A DNA stretch of 64,000 bases. Origin: Flavobacterium sp. Lineage in GTDB: Bacteria > Bacteroidota > Bacteroidia > Flavobacteriales > Flavobacteriaceae. Numbering within the stretch: position 1 is the first letter of the stretch; every line of letters begins with the position of its first letter. Positions 7,651 through 15,026 of this stretch are shown piece after piece. The notes below the pieces were generated by a model. It did no database searches and was not told the DNA's origin. It saw only the letters and a program-made list of their open reading frames with translations. The position numbers and the translations under genes are program-made. The stretch lies in the NCBI RefSeq assembly GCF_039595935.1, contig NZ_JBCNKR010000004.1, forward strand, positions 62,001-126,000, in the 5' to 3' direction.

Positions 7651-8004
7651 ATGAACAAAAAAATTTTAATCGCAATCTTTGGATTTACCTTATTATCCTT
7701 TCAAGCAGATGCACAATGTTGTGCTGCTTCTTCCAACAAAAAAACAATTACTGAAAACAGTGATCAGAAAAATGGTGTTACTGTTAAACTAAAAATCACA
7801 GGAATGACTTGTGCCGGATGCGCAAACCATATATCAAAAGCCCTGAAAAATGTAAATGGTGTTATAGAACAATCAGTTGAGTATCCGGGTGATGTTGCCA
7901 TAGTAAAGTATGATTCCGCCAAAACCAAACCAGAAGAACTGATTAAAGCCATTGAGAAAGCAGGATACAAAGCTGAAGTTATTAAGCCCAATACAAAGGC
8001 GTAA
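7651..8004 (+). CDS. merP: Periplasmic heavy-metal-associated (MerP-like) protein
   Basis: The 117-residue protein has a signal peptide (MNKKILIAIFGFTLLSFQADA) with CC directly after the predicted cleavage site. A heavy-metal-associated domain of about 65 residues follows, with ITGMTCAGCANHISKAL. This is the MerP pattern: a periplasmic Hg(II) carrier for the inner membrane transporter. Because MerTP already carries such a domain, the operon has two. Its last 37 codons are repeated downstream as a non-translated remnant, which marks the start of the tandem duplication at 7894. Confidence 0.88.
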   Translation: MNKKILIAIFGFTLLSFQADAQCCAASSNKKTITENSDQKNGVTVKLKITGMTCAGCANHISKALKNVNGVIEQSVEYPGDVAIVKYDSAKTKPEELIKAIEKAGYKAEVIKPNTKA

Positions 8005-8125
8005 ACTCAAATAGTCAATAAAGCCTGTAAAAATTTATGTGGCTTCATCTTATTTGTTGTGGTGTGCTGTTGGTAGCGTTGATAATGTTAAAACCATTTT
8101 ATAAAAATAATAAAACTAATAAAAA

Positions 8126-8920
8126 ATGAAAAAAATAATTCTAGCAGGTACCCTTCTCTTAGTGACAACCGTCATTTACTCTTTCGTTTCTGGCAATAAA
8201 GAAGTCCAGAATACTGAAAGTAACATCAGCTTTTATAAAGCTACTTTGGCATGTGCCGCAGCACCTCAAATTGGTTGTGGTAGCAAAGCCAAACCTGTGT
8301 TGCTTAGTTTGGAAAATAAAAACGACATAGTGGCTGAAGCCTGGCTGAACCGAACAGGTACAGTGATTGCAGTAGTATGGAAAGAAAATACGACACCAGA
8401 CTTGCGCACATCTGTTGCAAATGCGGTGTTCACAGAAAATAAATTGAATGTAACTGCCGTTTCCGGTGAGGAAAAAAAAACATTGGTGGCTGATTTTGCT
8501 AATAAACAAAACTGGTATCGAAATACCGATGTTGACAAACTCAGTATGGAAGAAGCCGACATTATTGCAGATCGCCTGATTAGCCGTGTAAATGCCAAAA
8601 CCCCGTTAAGCAAAGAAAAAGCTGAAAACCTTAAAACGGAATTTATCCAGGCATTGAAAAATCGTTTCACCAAAAATTATGGTTCAGCCATTAACAATAA
8701 TGAGCAGAAAGTGGCAAATGATAATAAAAAGCAGATAGAGGGAGATTTGCTTTCTATCGGGCAAAAATACCTGAACGAATCAGAAATGACGGCATTGAAA
8801 GAAGCGATTGGCATGGGTTTAAGACCAACAGAAAAAGATAAAAGCAAGTCGAAAAGCTGTTGTTCAAAGGAAAATTCATCCGATAAAAACTGTGAAAAGA
8901 GTTGCCATAGTAAAGTATGA
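8126..8920 (+). CDS. Unknown mer-associated exported protein, copy 1
   Basis: The 264-residue protein has a signal-like N-terminus (MKKIILAGTLLLVTTVIYSF), then a conserved block with LACAAAPQIGCGSKAKPVLL (Cys43, Cys51) and EAWLNRTGTVIAVVW. A charged helical middle follows, and a Lys/Ser/Cys-rich tail with SCCSKE and KNCEKSCHS. The Cys pattern and context suggest Hg(II) binding or handing-over outside the cytoplasm, which is inference. The last residues (CHSKV) come from fusion to duplicated merP sequence; the original end was probably KGCCSKK as preserved after copy 2. I do not recognise a named family. Confidence 0.75.
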   Translation: MKKIILAGTLLLVTTVIYSFVSGNKEVQNTESNISFYKATLACAAAPQIGCGSKAKPVLLSLENKNDIVAEAWLNRTGTVIAVVWKENTTPDLRTSVANAVFTENKLNVTAVSGEEKKTLVADFANKQNWYRNTDVDKLSMEEADIIADRLISRVNAKTPLSKEKAENLKTEFIQALKNRFTKNYGSAINNNEQKVANDNKKQIEGDLLSIGQKYLNESEMTALKEAIGMGLRPTEKDKSKSKSCCSKENSSDKNCEKSCHSKV

Positions 8921-8990
8921 TGCCGCCAAAACCAAACCCGAAGAACTGATTAAAGCCATTGAAGTTATTAAGCCCAATACAAAGGCGTAA
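8901..8990 (+). pseudogene. merP 3' remnant at duplication junction
   Basis: Thirty codons match the merP end (VAIVKYDAAKTKPEELIKAI then VIKPNTKA and stop), with seven codons deleted in the middle. It has no start and overlaps the last 20 bases of copy 1 in another frame. It shows how the repeat arose and is not a gene. Confidence 0.9.
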
Positions 8991-9116
8991 AATCAAATAG
9001 TCAATCCTGTAAAAACTTATGTGGCTTCATCTTATTTGTTGTGGTGCGCTGTTGGTAGCGTTGATAATGTTAAAACCATTTTCTAAAAATAATAAAAATA
9101 ATAAAACTAATAAAAA

Positions 9117-9824
9117 ATGAAAAAGTTAATTGTAGCAGGTGCCCTTCTCTCAGCAAAAGAAGCCCCGAATACTAAAAGTAACATCAGCTTTTATAAAGCT
9201 CCTTTGGTATGTGCCGCAGCACCTCAAATTGGTTGTGGCAGCAAAGCCAAACCTGTGCTGCTTAGTTTGGAAAATAAAAGCGACGTAGTGACTGAAGCCT
9301 GGCTGAACCGAACAGGTACAGTGATTGCATTAGTATGGAAAGAAAATACGACACCAGACTTGCGCACATCTGTTGCAAATGCGGTTTTCACGGAAAATAA
9401 ATTGAATGTAACTGCCGTTTCCGGTGAGGAAGAAAAAACATTGATGGCTGATTTTGCCAATAAACAAAACTGGTATCGAAATACCGATGTTGACAAACTC
9501 AGTATGGAAGAAGCCGGCATTATTGCAGATCGCCTGATTAGCCGTGTAAATGCCAAAACCCCGTTAAGCAAAGAAAAAGCTGAAAACCTTAAAACGGAAT
9601 TTATCCAGGCATTTAAAAATCGTTTCACCAAAAATTATGGTTCAGCCATTAACAATAACGAGCAGAAAGTGGAAAATGATATTGAAAAGCAGATAGAGGG
9701 AGATTTGCTTTCCATAGAGCAAAAATACCTGAACGAATCAGAAATGACGGCATTGAAAGAAGCGATTGGCATGGGTTTAAGACCAACAGAAAAAGATAAA
9801 AGCAAGTCGAAAAGCTGTTGTTAA
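9117..9824 (+). CDS. Unknown mer-associated protein, copy 2 (truncated at both ends)
   Basis: The 235-residue protein is nearly identical to copy 1 over its core, including LVCAAAPQIGCGSKAKPVLL. An in-frame deletion of 33 bases removes most of the hydrophobic part of the signal peptide (MKKLIVAGALLSAKEAPN remains), so export is doubtful. A TCA to TAA change stops it after KSKSCC; beyond that stop the frame still reads KGNSSDKNCEKKGCCSKK. The core is kept open, so it may still act as a cytoplasmic thiol protein, or it is decaying. It lies 79 bases before merA. Confidence 0.65.
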   Translation: MKKLIVAGALLSAKEAPNTKSNISFYKAPLVCAAAPQIGCGSKAKPVLLSLENKSDVVTEAWLNRTGTVIALVWKENTTPDLRTSVANAVFTENKLNVTAVSGEEEKTLMADFANKQNWYRNTDVDKLSMEEAGIIADRLISRVNAKTPLSKEKAENLKTEFIQAFKNRFTKNYGSAINNNEQKVENDIEKQIEGDLLSIEQKYLNESEMTALKEAIGMGLRPTEKDKSKSKSCC

Positions 9825-9903
9825 AAGGGAAATTCATCCGATAAAAACTGTGAAAAGAAAGGATGCTGTTCAAAAAAATAATCTAAGTAAAATTTAATTA
9901 AAA

Positions 9904-11643
9904 ATGAATTTCATAAAAAATATAATAGGTAACGGAGCCGAACATAAAAATGGCAAAGCTGTTACTGAAGAAAAACTATTACTTGAAATTTCGGGCATGA
10001 CCTGCGACCATTGTGCAACAGGCATTGAAAAAATGCTTTTAAAAAATGAAGGTGTAACAGAAGCCAAAGTAAGTTATCAAAGTGGCAGTTGCGAATGTTC
10101 GTTTGATCCTTCAAAAACAAGTAAAGAAGAAATTGTAAATACAATCAACGAAACAAAAAACTACAAAGTAAAAAGCGAAATCAAAAAAGAGGATTGTTGC
10201 GCTACACAAAAAGATAGTTCTTTACAAAATAGCAGCCATTTTGATTTAATCATTATTGGTGGTGGTTCGGCTGCATTTTCAGCAGCTATCAAAGCCGAAA
10301 GTTTAGGACTATCAACCTTGATGGTAAACGGCGGATTAGATTTCGGAGGAACTTGCGTAAATGTAGGTTGTGTACCATCTAAAAATTTAATCCGTGCTGG
10401 AGAAACTGCTTATCACTCCACACATTCCAACTTTACAGGTATTAAACCCAAAGGAGTTGATATTGATTTTGCACAGGTTATCAAAGACAAGAAAAAATTG
10501 GTTGCCACACTTCAAGAAAAAAAATATATGGATGTGGTAAGCGATTTTGAAAACCTGAAAATGGTAACAGGTTGGGCAGAGTTTAAAGACAACAAAACAA
10601 TTGTTGTGGATAGTAAAACAGAATATACAGCTTTGAAATTCATCATTGCCACTGGTGCGACTACCAATATCCCAAACATTGAAGGATTGAATGAAATTGG
10701 CTACCTGACCAATGTCTCGCTTTTTGATTTAGAAGAAAAACCCGAAAGCATTACCATTATGGGGGCAGGATATATCGGATTGGAAATTGCTACGGCTTAC
10801 AACCGTTTGGGGGTAAAGGTTCGTATCATAGAATTTACAGACAGAGTATTGCGAACACAAACCCCAGACATCAGCGAAGCATTGGAAGCACAAATGCGAA
10901 AAGAAGGTATTGAAATTCTTCCAAATTTCCGTGCTGTTAAATTTGAGAAAAAAGGAAGCGAGACAATTATTCATTGTAAATGTCCAGACGGTTCTTTCAA
11001 GCAAATCACAGAAAAGGGGAAAATTGTTGTTGCATCAGGTACAAAACCTAATACACAAAAATTAGGCTTACAAAATATCGGATTGCAATTAACTAAAAGC
11101 GGACACATTGCAGTAAATGAAAAAATGGAAACAAATTTAACTAACATTTATGCTGTGGGCGATGTTACCAACACACCCGCATTTGTTTACACAGCCGCTT
11201 TTGAAGGAAAAATTGCCGTAGAAAATGCTTTTTCAGGAAGTGAAAATAAAGCAGATTACTCTTCTTTACCTTGGGTAGTATTTACTGACCCGCAAGTAGC
11301 AGGTGCAGGCTTGGACGAAGCACAAGCTGAACTGCAAAATATTCCGTTTGAAGTTTCTAAAATAGAATTGAAAGACGTGCCGAGAGCCATTGCAGCAAAT
11401 GACACAAGAGGTTTTATAAAGCTTATTCGCAACACCGAGACCGACAAACTAATCGGAGCAAGAATAGTAGCACCCGAAGGCGGAGAAATTATTCAACAAT
11501 TGAGTATGGCAATTAAATACGGTATTACTGTAAGAGACCTTGCAGAGAGTTTTTACCCCTATTTGACATTGGGTGAAGGAATAAAATTAGCTGCTATTAC
11601 ATTTGGTAAAGACGTTTCAAAGTTGAGTTGTTGTGCGAGTTAA
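9904..11643 (+). CDS. merA: Mercury(II) reductase with N-terminal metal-binding domain
   Basis: The 579-residue enzyme reduces Hg(II) to volatile Hg(0) with NADPH in the cytoplasm. Residues about 24-95 are a heavy-metal-associated domain (ISGMTCDHCATGI). The flavin part begins at LIIIGGGSAAFSAA, the redox-active pair is in GGTCVNVGCVPSK, and the NADPH-binding GAGYIGLEIA follows. The C-terminus ends in LSCCAS, the vicinal pair that delivers Hg(II) to the active site. All key residues are present. It is the last gene of the operon, and a 17-bp inverted repeat follows its stop. Confidence 0.96.
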   Translation: MNFIKNIIGNGAEHKNGKAVTEEKLLLEISGMTCDHCATGIEKMLLKNEGVTEAKVSYQSGSCECSFDPSKTSKEEIVNTINETKNYKVKSEIKKEDCCATQKDSSLQNSSHFDLIIIGGGSAAFSAAIKAESLGLSTLMVNGGLDFGGTCVNVGCVPSKNLIRAGETAYHSTHSNFTGIKPKGVDIDFAQVIKDKKKLVATLQEKKYMDVVSDFENLKMVTGWAEFKDNKTIVVDSKTEYTALKFIIATGATTNIPNIEGLNEIGYLTNVSLFDLEEKPESITIMGAGYIGLEIATAYNRLGVKVRIIEFTDRVLRTQTPDISEALEAQMRKEGIEILPNFRAVKFEKKGSETIIHCKCPDGSFKQITEKGKIVVASGTKPNTQKLGLQNIGLQLTKSGHIAVNEKMETNLTNIYAVGDVTNTPAFVYTAAFEGKIAVENAFSGSENKADYSSLPWVVFTDPQVAGAGLDEAQAELQNIPFEVSKIELKDVPRAIAANDTRGFIKLIRNTETDKLIGARIVAPEGGEIIQQLSMAIKYGITVRDLAESFYPYLTLGEGIKLAAITFGKDVSKLSCCAS

Positions 11644-11658
11644 CTCCCACCCATAGTT

Positions 11659-11714
11659 ATACACTCTTGCAAGTTGTACAAGCCAGCGCTGAACCAAAAC
11701 TTGCAAGAATGTAT
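11659..11714. terminator. Inverted repeat after merA
   Basis: Arms of 17 bases (11659-11675 and 11698-11714) match at 16 positions around a 22-base loop that itself contains AGCGCT. No T run follows, so it is either a poor intrinsic terminator, an mRNA-stabilising structure or an element end. Confidence 0.5.
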
Positions 11715-11770
11715 GACTTGTCAACTGCACAAATACATTTTGCTTTGAAAGTTTAGGGCTTTTCGGATGT

Positions 11771-12055
11771 TGGATAAAATGGATTTTTCAAGCACCTGTA
11801 TTGCAGGCTGTAAATATAAATACCCCTTTACTGAATTGGACAGGTGAAGATGACAGACATATCCATTCCCTGCAAAGTATGAAATTCTATATGGTACTTT
11901 CCCGATTGGGTAAAACACATATTTTGCTGATTTATCCACGAGAAGGGCATAATTTAGACCAAAGAAAAAATCAAAATGACCTTACGGAGCGCGTTGGACA
12001 ATGGTTTGTTTATTATCTTAAAAATGGTAAGCAACAAACAGTAGAGGAAAAGTGA
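11771..12055 (+). pseudogene. S9 (prolyl oligopeptidase-like) peptidase C-terminal remnant
   Basis: The frame reads WIFQAPVLQAVNINTPLLNW then TGEDDRHIHSLQSMKFYMVL and IYPREGHNLDQRKNQNDL. These are the Asp- and His-bearing strands of the alpha/beta hydrolase domain of S9 peptidases (TGEDDR.. and ..P.EGH). The catalytic Ser region and everything upstream are missing, and there is no proper start. It is a fragment carried into or truncated by the island. Confidence 0.75.
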
Positions 12056-12240
12056 TTTTTGATAATTAAAATACTTTACTTCTTTTTATAAATGCATCCT
12101 CCAGATTAATTAGAAGGTGTATTTATTTTACAACTTCACACGAAGTAAGGAGACCTTCTAGAGAAGAAAACTAAATGCTAAGAATTATGGAAAACTAATT
12201 AAAAACGACTTCGGAGTTTTTTTTAGCCCCCTGCGTAAGG

Positions 12241-12311
12241 GCAAGTGGTTTTGAGCTGCGGAAAGTATTTCAAGCAGCTCAAAACACAACTTGCCGTTGT
12301 CCCGCGACAAC
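12241..12311. repeat. Pair of strong hairpins
   Basis: The first has arms 12241-12259 and 12274-12294, matching except for a two-base bulge and one mismatch. The second is perfect: GTTGTC (12296-12301), loop CCGC, GACAAC (12306-12311). They lie back to back with one base between. Confidence 0.7.
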
Positions 12312-12538
12312 TTTTTAGGAATGGATTTAAGCCTTTTTTTGGATTGGTAGAAATAATGTTATTGAAAACGCTCTTAAGAGAAGGATTATCGGAATCCGCT
12401 TTGATAATTAATAGTTGGAATAAATTTCGGCAGCCATGAAGGCTGCCCGCGAATGTCCTTTATACCTAAAAAAATCCTTTTGCAGATGAGATGGAGATTA
12501 AATAGGTGTTTTTCAGTGGTATTGTAGATTTCCGGAAT

Positions 12539-12674
12539 AGTATCTATGTATTTATGTACTTACGTATTCATGCATTCACGCATTCAGGTCTGTACGCATT
12601 CATGCTTGTATGCTTTTACGTTTGCATGTATTCAAGTTTGCATGTTTGTATACTTTTATGCTTTTATGTATGCA
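12539..12674. repeat. Degenerate 8-bp tandem array, 17 units
   Basis: The stretch divides without gaps into 17 octamers. In nearly all, position 2 is G, position 3 is T or C, position 5 is T and position 8 is always A, giving a consensus close to YGYWTTYA. Examples are TGCATTCA, CGCATTCA (twice), TGTATTCA, TGCTTTTA (twice). No insertion or deletion disturbs the phase over 136 bases although single units differ at up to half their bases. Confidence 0.85.
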
Positions 12675-13025
12675 AACCTATAGTTATATAACTATGCATT
12701 ACTATATAAAAGTAAATTTTTAAGCGCAATTGCACAGGTATAATTAAACCTGTACAAACACCCAGAAAAATATATTATTCCAAAAGAAAACAGAAAAACC
12801 GGAAAAAAGAAAAAGAAAGCAATTTTACAGGATGGATTGTTAGCAGGCCAAAAGGAAACGGAATAAGTCCCGTAAGGGTGGATTGCGAGGTACGAGCAAG
12901 ACATTATGCCGTAGTCTTTTGGTTAGCTAAGCAATTCCCATCCTACCTTCGTTTTCTTTTTATTATTTCTTTGGAAAAATATAAAGTAAAAAGAATCTCG
13001 TGTTTAATAAATTTAAGAGGTAGGA

Positions 13026-13337
13026 TTAAATCCAGTGGTAGGGTTTATCCTTGCGGTTGAGGTAGCAGTACATTTCTTCCTTTTTGAGTTCGGGAAAGAA
13101 TTTAAGGGCATCTTCAATTGCATAGTTGGGCAGAAAGTAAATCTCTTCACGGACAGCCTTAATTACTTTTTCACGACCATAAAAGCGGACGATCTCGTCA
13201 ATTTGATCCTGACCCCCGCGCTCAACAATACGGGCAATTACCATTTTATATCCCCCGTCCCAGTCAATACTGTCGAATCTAAAATCCCAGAAGAATTTAG
13301 GGTGAAGATTAGGTATATGTTTAGCTGATGGCTTCAT
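13026..13337 (-). CDS. DUF6922-type protein, partner of the AbiEii-like toxin
   Basis: The 103-residue protein begins PNLHPKFFWDFRFDSIDWDG (after MKPSAKHI) and continues with VIARIVERGGQDQIDEIVRF, features I associate with the small DUF6922 family that accompanies nucleotidyltransferase toxins in Bacteroidota. It lies 46 bases downstream of the toxin gene on the same strand. It probably acts as the antitoxin or as an accessory DNA-binding part; the family name is from memory and function is inference. Confidence 0.7.
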   Translation of the reverse strand: MKPSAKHIPNLHPKFFWDFRFDSIDWDGGYKMVIARIVERGGQDQIDEIVRFYGREKVIKAVREEIYFLPNYAIEDALKFFPELKKEEMYCYLNRKDKPYHWI

Positions 13338-13383
13338 TATTTTTTAATAAGGTTAGTATCAAATATAAGCATTTTTTGCTGAA

Positions 13384-14073
13384 TTACCTGCGAAAACCTC
13401 TATTTTTATTGGGGTTAATTGGTAAATCTTGGGTCTCTGATTTAAATTTATATAGAGGATTTTTTACTGCCAGCTCCAGCCGTTTTTGGATGTTTTTCCA
13501 GTTCTGCTCTTTTTCTTTCAGCACATCTACGCCTTCAAAGGTGGTAATCTTGTCATATGTATTAAGACCTATTGAAGCCCAATACGGGTCTTTATCATAT
13601 TTTCTCTGATAGGCTTGAAGATAGAACTTTAAGGGCTCTTGTTCAAGCATAAAGTACATATCGACAAAATCCTTGTATCTGTCACCGCTCTGATGAATTG
13701 CATGGAGTTTCATTGCTCCAATGTCTTCATTGGAAATCATGCGGACTCCTTCAGTTGTTTCTACTGAATTTAGAAGAGGGTAATTGTGTGTAACAATATC
13801 GACTTTTATATTATCGATGTAGGTAAGAACTGTGTTAGGGAAGACCTTGCTTTCGTTTTGATTTACACCGTAAGTATCATGCAGATATTTGAGCATCATC
13901 TTCGAATCAAAATCTTTTGTTGTAAAAAGATCTATATCTACCGATAAGCGGTGTCCTAATCGTAAGGCTAGCGCCGTACCTCCGACCAGCACATGTTCTT
14001 TCAATTTTTCATCTTTCATAAGTCTTTGGAGAAGTTCCCACATCTCCTGGGTAACTGTTTCTTTGTAGAGCAT
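13384..14073 (-). CDS. AbiEii/AbiGii-type nucleotidyltransferase toxin
   Basis: The 229-residue protein shows the DUF1814 nucleotidyltransferase core: VGGTALALRLGHRLSVDIDL (GG-T, then D-x-D) near residue 30 to 50, a third acidic strand around NIKVDIVTHNYP, and KLHAI.. DRYKDFVDMYFML further on. Members transfer nucleotides to tRNA or other targets and give abortive phage defence or growth arrest. It precedes the DUF6922 partner, and a perfect 10-bp inverted repeat sits just upstream of the start. As part of the island it may stabilise the element. Confidence 0.85.
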   Translation of the reverse strand: MLYKETVTQEMWELLQRLMKDEKLKEHVLVGGTALALRLGHRLSVDIDLFTTKDFDSKMMLKYLHDTYGVNQNESKVFPNTVLTYIDNIKVDIVTHNYPLLNSVETTEGVRMISNEDIGAMKLHAIHQSGDRYKDFVDMYFMLEQEPLKFYLQAYQRKYDKDPYWASIGLNTYDKITTFEGVDVLKEKEQNWKNIQKRLELAVKNPLYKFKSETQDLPINPNKNRGFRR

Positions 14074-14082
14074 AATTTCATG

Positions 14083-14108
14083 TTTTTCAGAAAATTAATT
14101 CTGAAAAA
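14083..14108. promoter_or_regulatory. Inverted repeat upstream of the toxin gene
   Basis: Perfect 10-bp arms (14083-14092 and 14099-14108) surround AATTAA, only 10 bases before the toxin start. The position fits an autoregulatory operator or a structured leader. Confidence 0.55.
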
Positions 14109-14193
14109 GGCCTGCTCTTTTAATGTGTCTTCTGATGGCTCTACTTGACCGTGCATGCCCAATCCTAATAGTTTAAGACTGTGTTAGGAGCAA

Positions 14194-14255
14194 ATAAGCC
14201 AAATACTTCCAAACACTTCCAAGTACTTTCTAATTGGAGTGTAAGTGCTGATTAT
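14194..14255. promoter_or_regulatory. ACTTCCAA repeats before the MobA-like gene
   Basis: Three direct ACTTCCAA/ACTTTCTAA words at 9- to 10-base spacing are followed by an inverted partner, TTGGAGTGTAAGTG. They lie about 40 to 90 bases before the MobA-like start and may be its operator or part of a transfer origin. Confidence 0.45.
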
Positions 14256-14286
14256 AAGATATATTGGTATTTAAGTAATTGAAGTC

Positions 14287-14718
14287 ATGGAAAATGAAGA
14301 AAAAAAGAACCCACATAAAGGAGGCAGACCTCCTAAAATTGATCCCGCCGTTCACCGCTATTCCATCAGTCTTACTGAGGAAGAAAATGCACGATTCCTG
14401 ACTCTTTTTGAGACTTCAGGAATGCATGTAATGGCGCACTTTATTACGGCGTGCGTTTTTCAAAAAGGGATAAAAACAGTAAATATCGATAAAGCTACAA
14501 TAGATTATTATATGCGCCTGACCTCTTTTTACAGCCAGTTTAGGGCTGTCGGGGTAAATTACAATCAGGTTGTCAAGATTCTATATCAAAAATTTTCCGA
14601 AAAGAAAGCTTCGGCATATTTGTACAAACTGGAAAAGCAGACAATCGAATTAGCTGTTTTATCTAAAAAGATAATACAGCTCACAGAGGAATTTGAATTA
14701 AAGCATCTTAAAAAATAA
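14287..14718 (+). CDS. MobA-like mobilization (relaxosome) protein
   Basis: The 143-residue protein starts with a basic GGRPPKIDPAVHRYSISL segment, the ribbon-helix-helix N-terminus of Bacteroidota MobA/MobC accessory proteins, followed by helical parts (RAVGVNYNQVVKILYQKFSE is the usual GxNxNQ-type motif). Such proteins bind the transfer origin and recruit a relaxase. The relaxase gene normally found next is absent; a serine recombinase follows instead. The element is therefore a reduced mobilizable form. The family call is fairly sure. Confidence 0.75.
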   Translation: MENEEKKNPHKGGRPPKIDPAVHRYSISLTEEENARFLTLFETSGMHVMAHFITACVFQKGIKTVNIDKATIDYYMRLTSFYSQFRAVGVNYNQVVKILYQKFSEKKASAYLYKLEKQTIELAVLSKKIIQLTEEFELKHLKK

Positions 14719-14870
14719 ATATTTCCAGTGTTTTAAACTTTTAACTAAGCCAAATGCAGTCACATTGTTCTATAAAAAGAAAAAAAAAGAGGAAATACAT
14801 CATTGTATTTTAAATTCGTTTTGATGCTGTGAGAAATGCGGTGTCTTAATTAAGTTTAATAATATTTGAT

Positions 14871-15026
14871 ATGGAAAATTTAGAGGGTGAACAGTTTGAA
14901 AATGATGATATTATATCAAAAAATTATGAAGATTTAGAAAGAGAAAAAGAACAAAAATTCGTAAATTTCATGATTGAAATTATGGTGTCATTAACATTAA
15001 AAGAATTATATGAAGAGGGCGATTAG
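14871..15026 (+). CDS. Small acidic protein overlapping the recombinase start
   Basis: ATG at 14871 opens a 51-residue frame (MENLEGEQFENDDIISKNYE and on) with high Glu/Asp content and a helical C-terminal half. Its stop at 15024-15026 lies 17 bases inside the recombinase gene, so the two would be translationally coupled. I know no family. It may be a recombination directionality or regulatory factor, but small acidic proteins of this kind are not diagnostic. Confidence 0.45.
   Translation: MENLEGEQFENDDIISKNYEDLEREKEQKFVNFMIEIMVSLTLKELYEEGD

Larger units (their letters stand above)
7894..9866 (+). repeat. Tandem duplication of about 1 kb in the mer operon
   Basis: The first unit runs from the 3' part of merP (7894) to about 8900 and the second from 8901 to about 9866. 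The junction shares GTTGCCATAGTAAAGTATGA at 7894 and 8901, so the offset is 1007 bases. Differences are a 21-base deletion in the merP remnant, a 33-base deletion in the second gene start, a nonsense change in its tail and scattered substitutions. The event is therefore not very recent. Confidence 0.92.
12056..13025. other. Non-coding, hairpin-rich region of the island
   Basis: About 970 bases hold no convincing gene. From left to right I see an imperfect hairpin ending in T8 (12200-12222), two strong hairpins (12241-12311), the 8-bp array (12539-12674), a small inverted repeat (12734-12739 with 12748-12753) and a CCCGTAAGGG hairpin near 12867. Such structure-dense stretches before mobilization genes are typical of transfer origins of Bacteroidota conjugative elements; that role is inference. 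Confidence 0.5.

Noticed and set aside
8266..9631. Two long antisense frames (135 residues each) opposite the duplicated mer genes
   Set aside because: They agree only because the genes are duplicated. They are shadows with hydrophobic, low-quality translations and lie on the wrong strand for the operon.
11659..11714. Integron attC site
   Set aside because: The arms are long and almost perfect, core sites of the attC type are not present, and no integron integrase lies nearby.
12245..12439. 64-residue frame after the S9 remnant
   Set aside because: It runs through two strong hairpins, has no recognisable domain and no start context.
12539..12674. CRISPR array
   Set aside because: Units are 8 bp with no spacers, and no cas gene is near.
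12506..12691. Open frame of 61 residues over the octamer array
   Set aside because: The peptide is an artefact of the 8-bp repeat (recurrent Phe, Val, Cys, Met), with no start context. The repeat itself explains the open frame.
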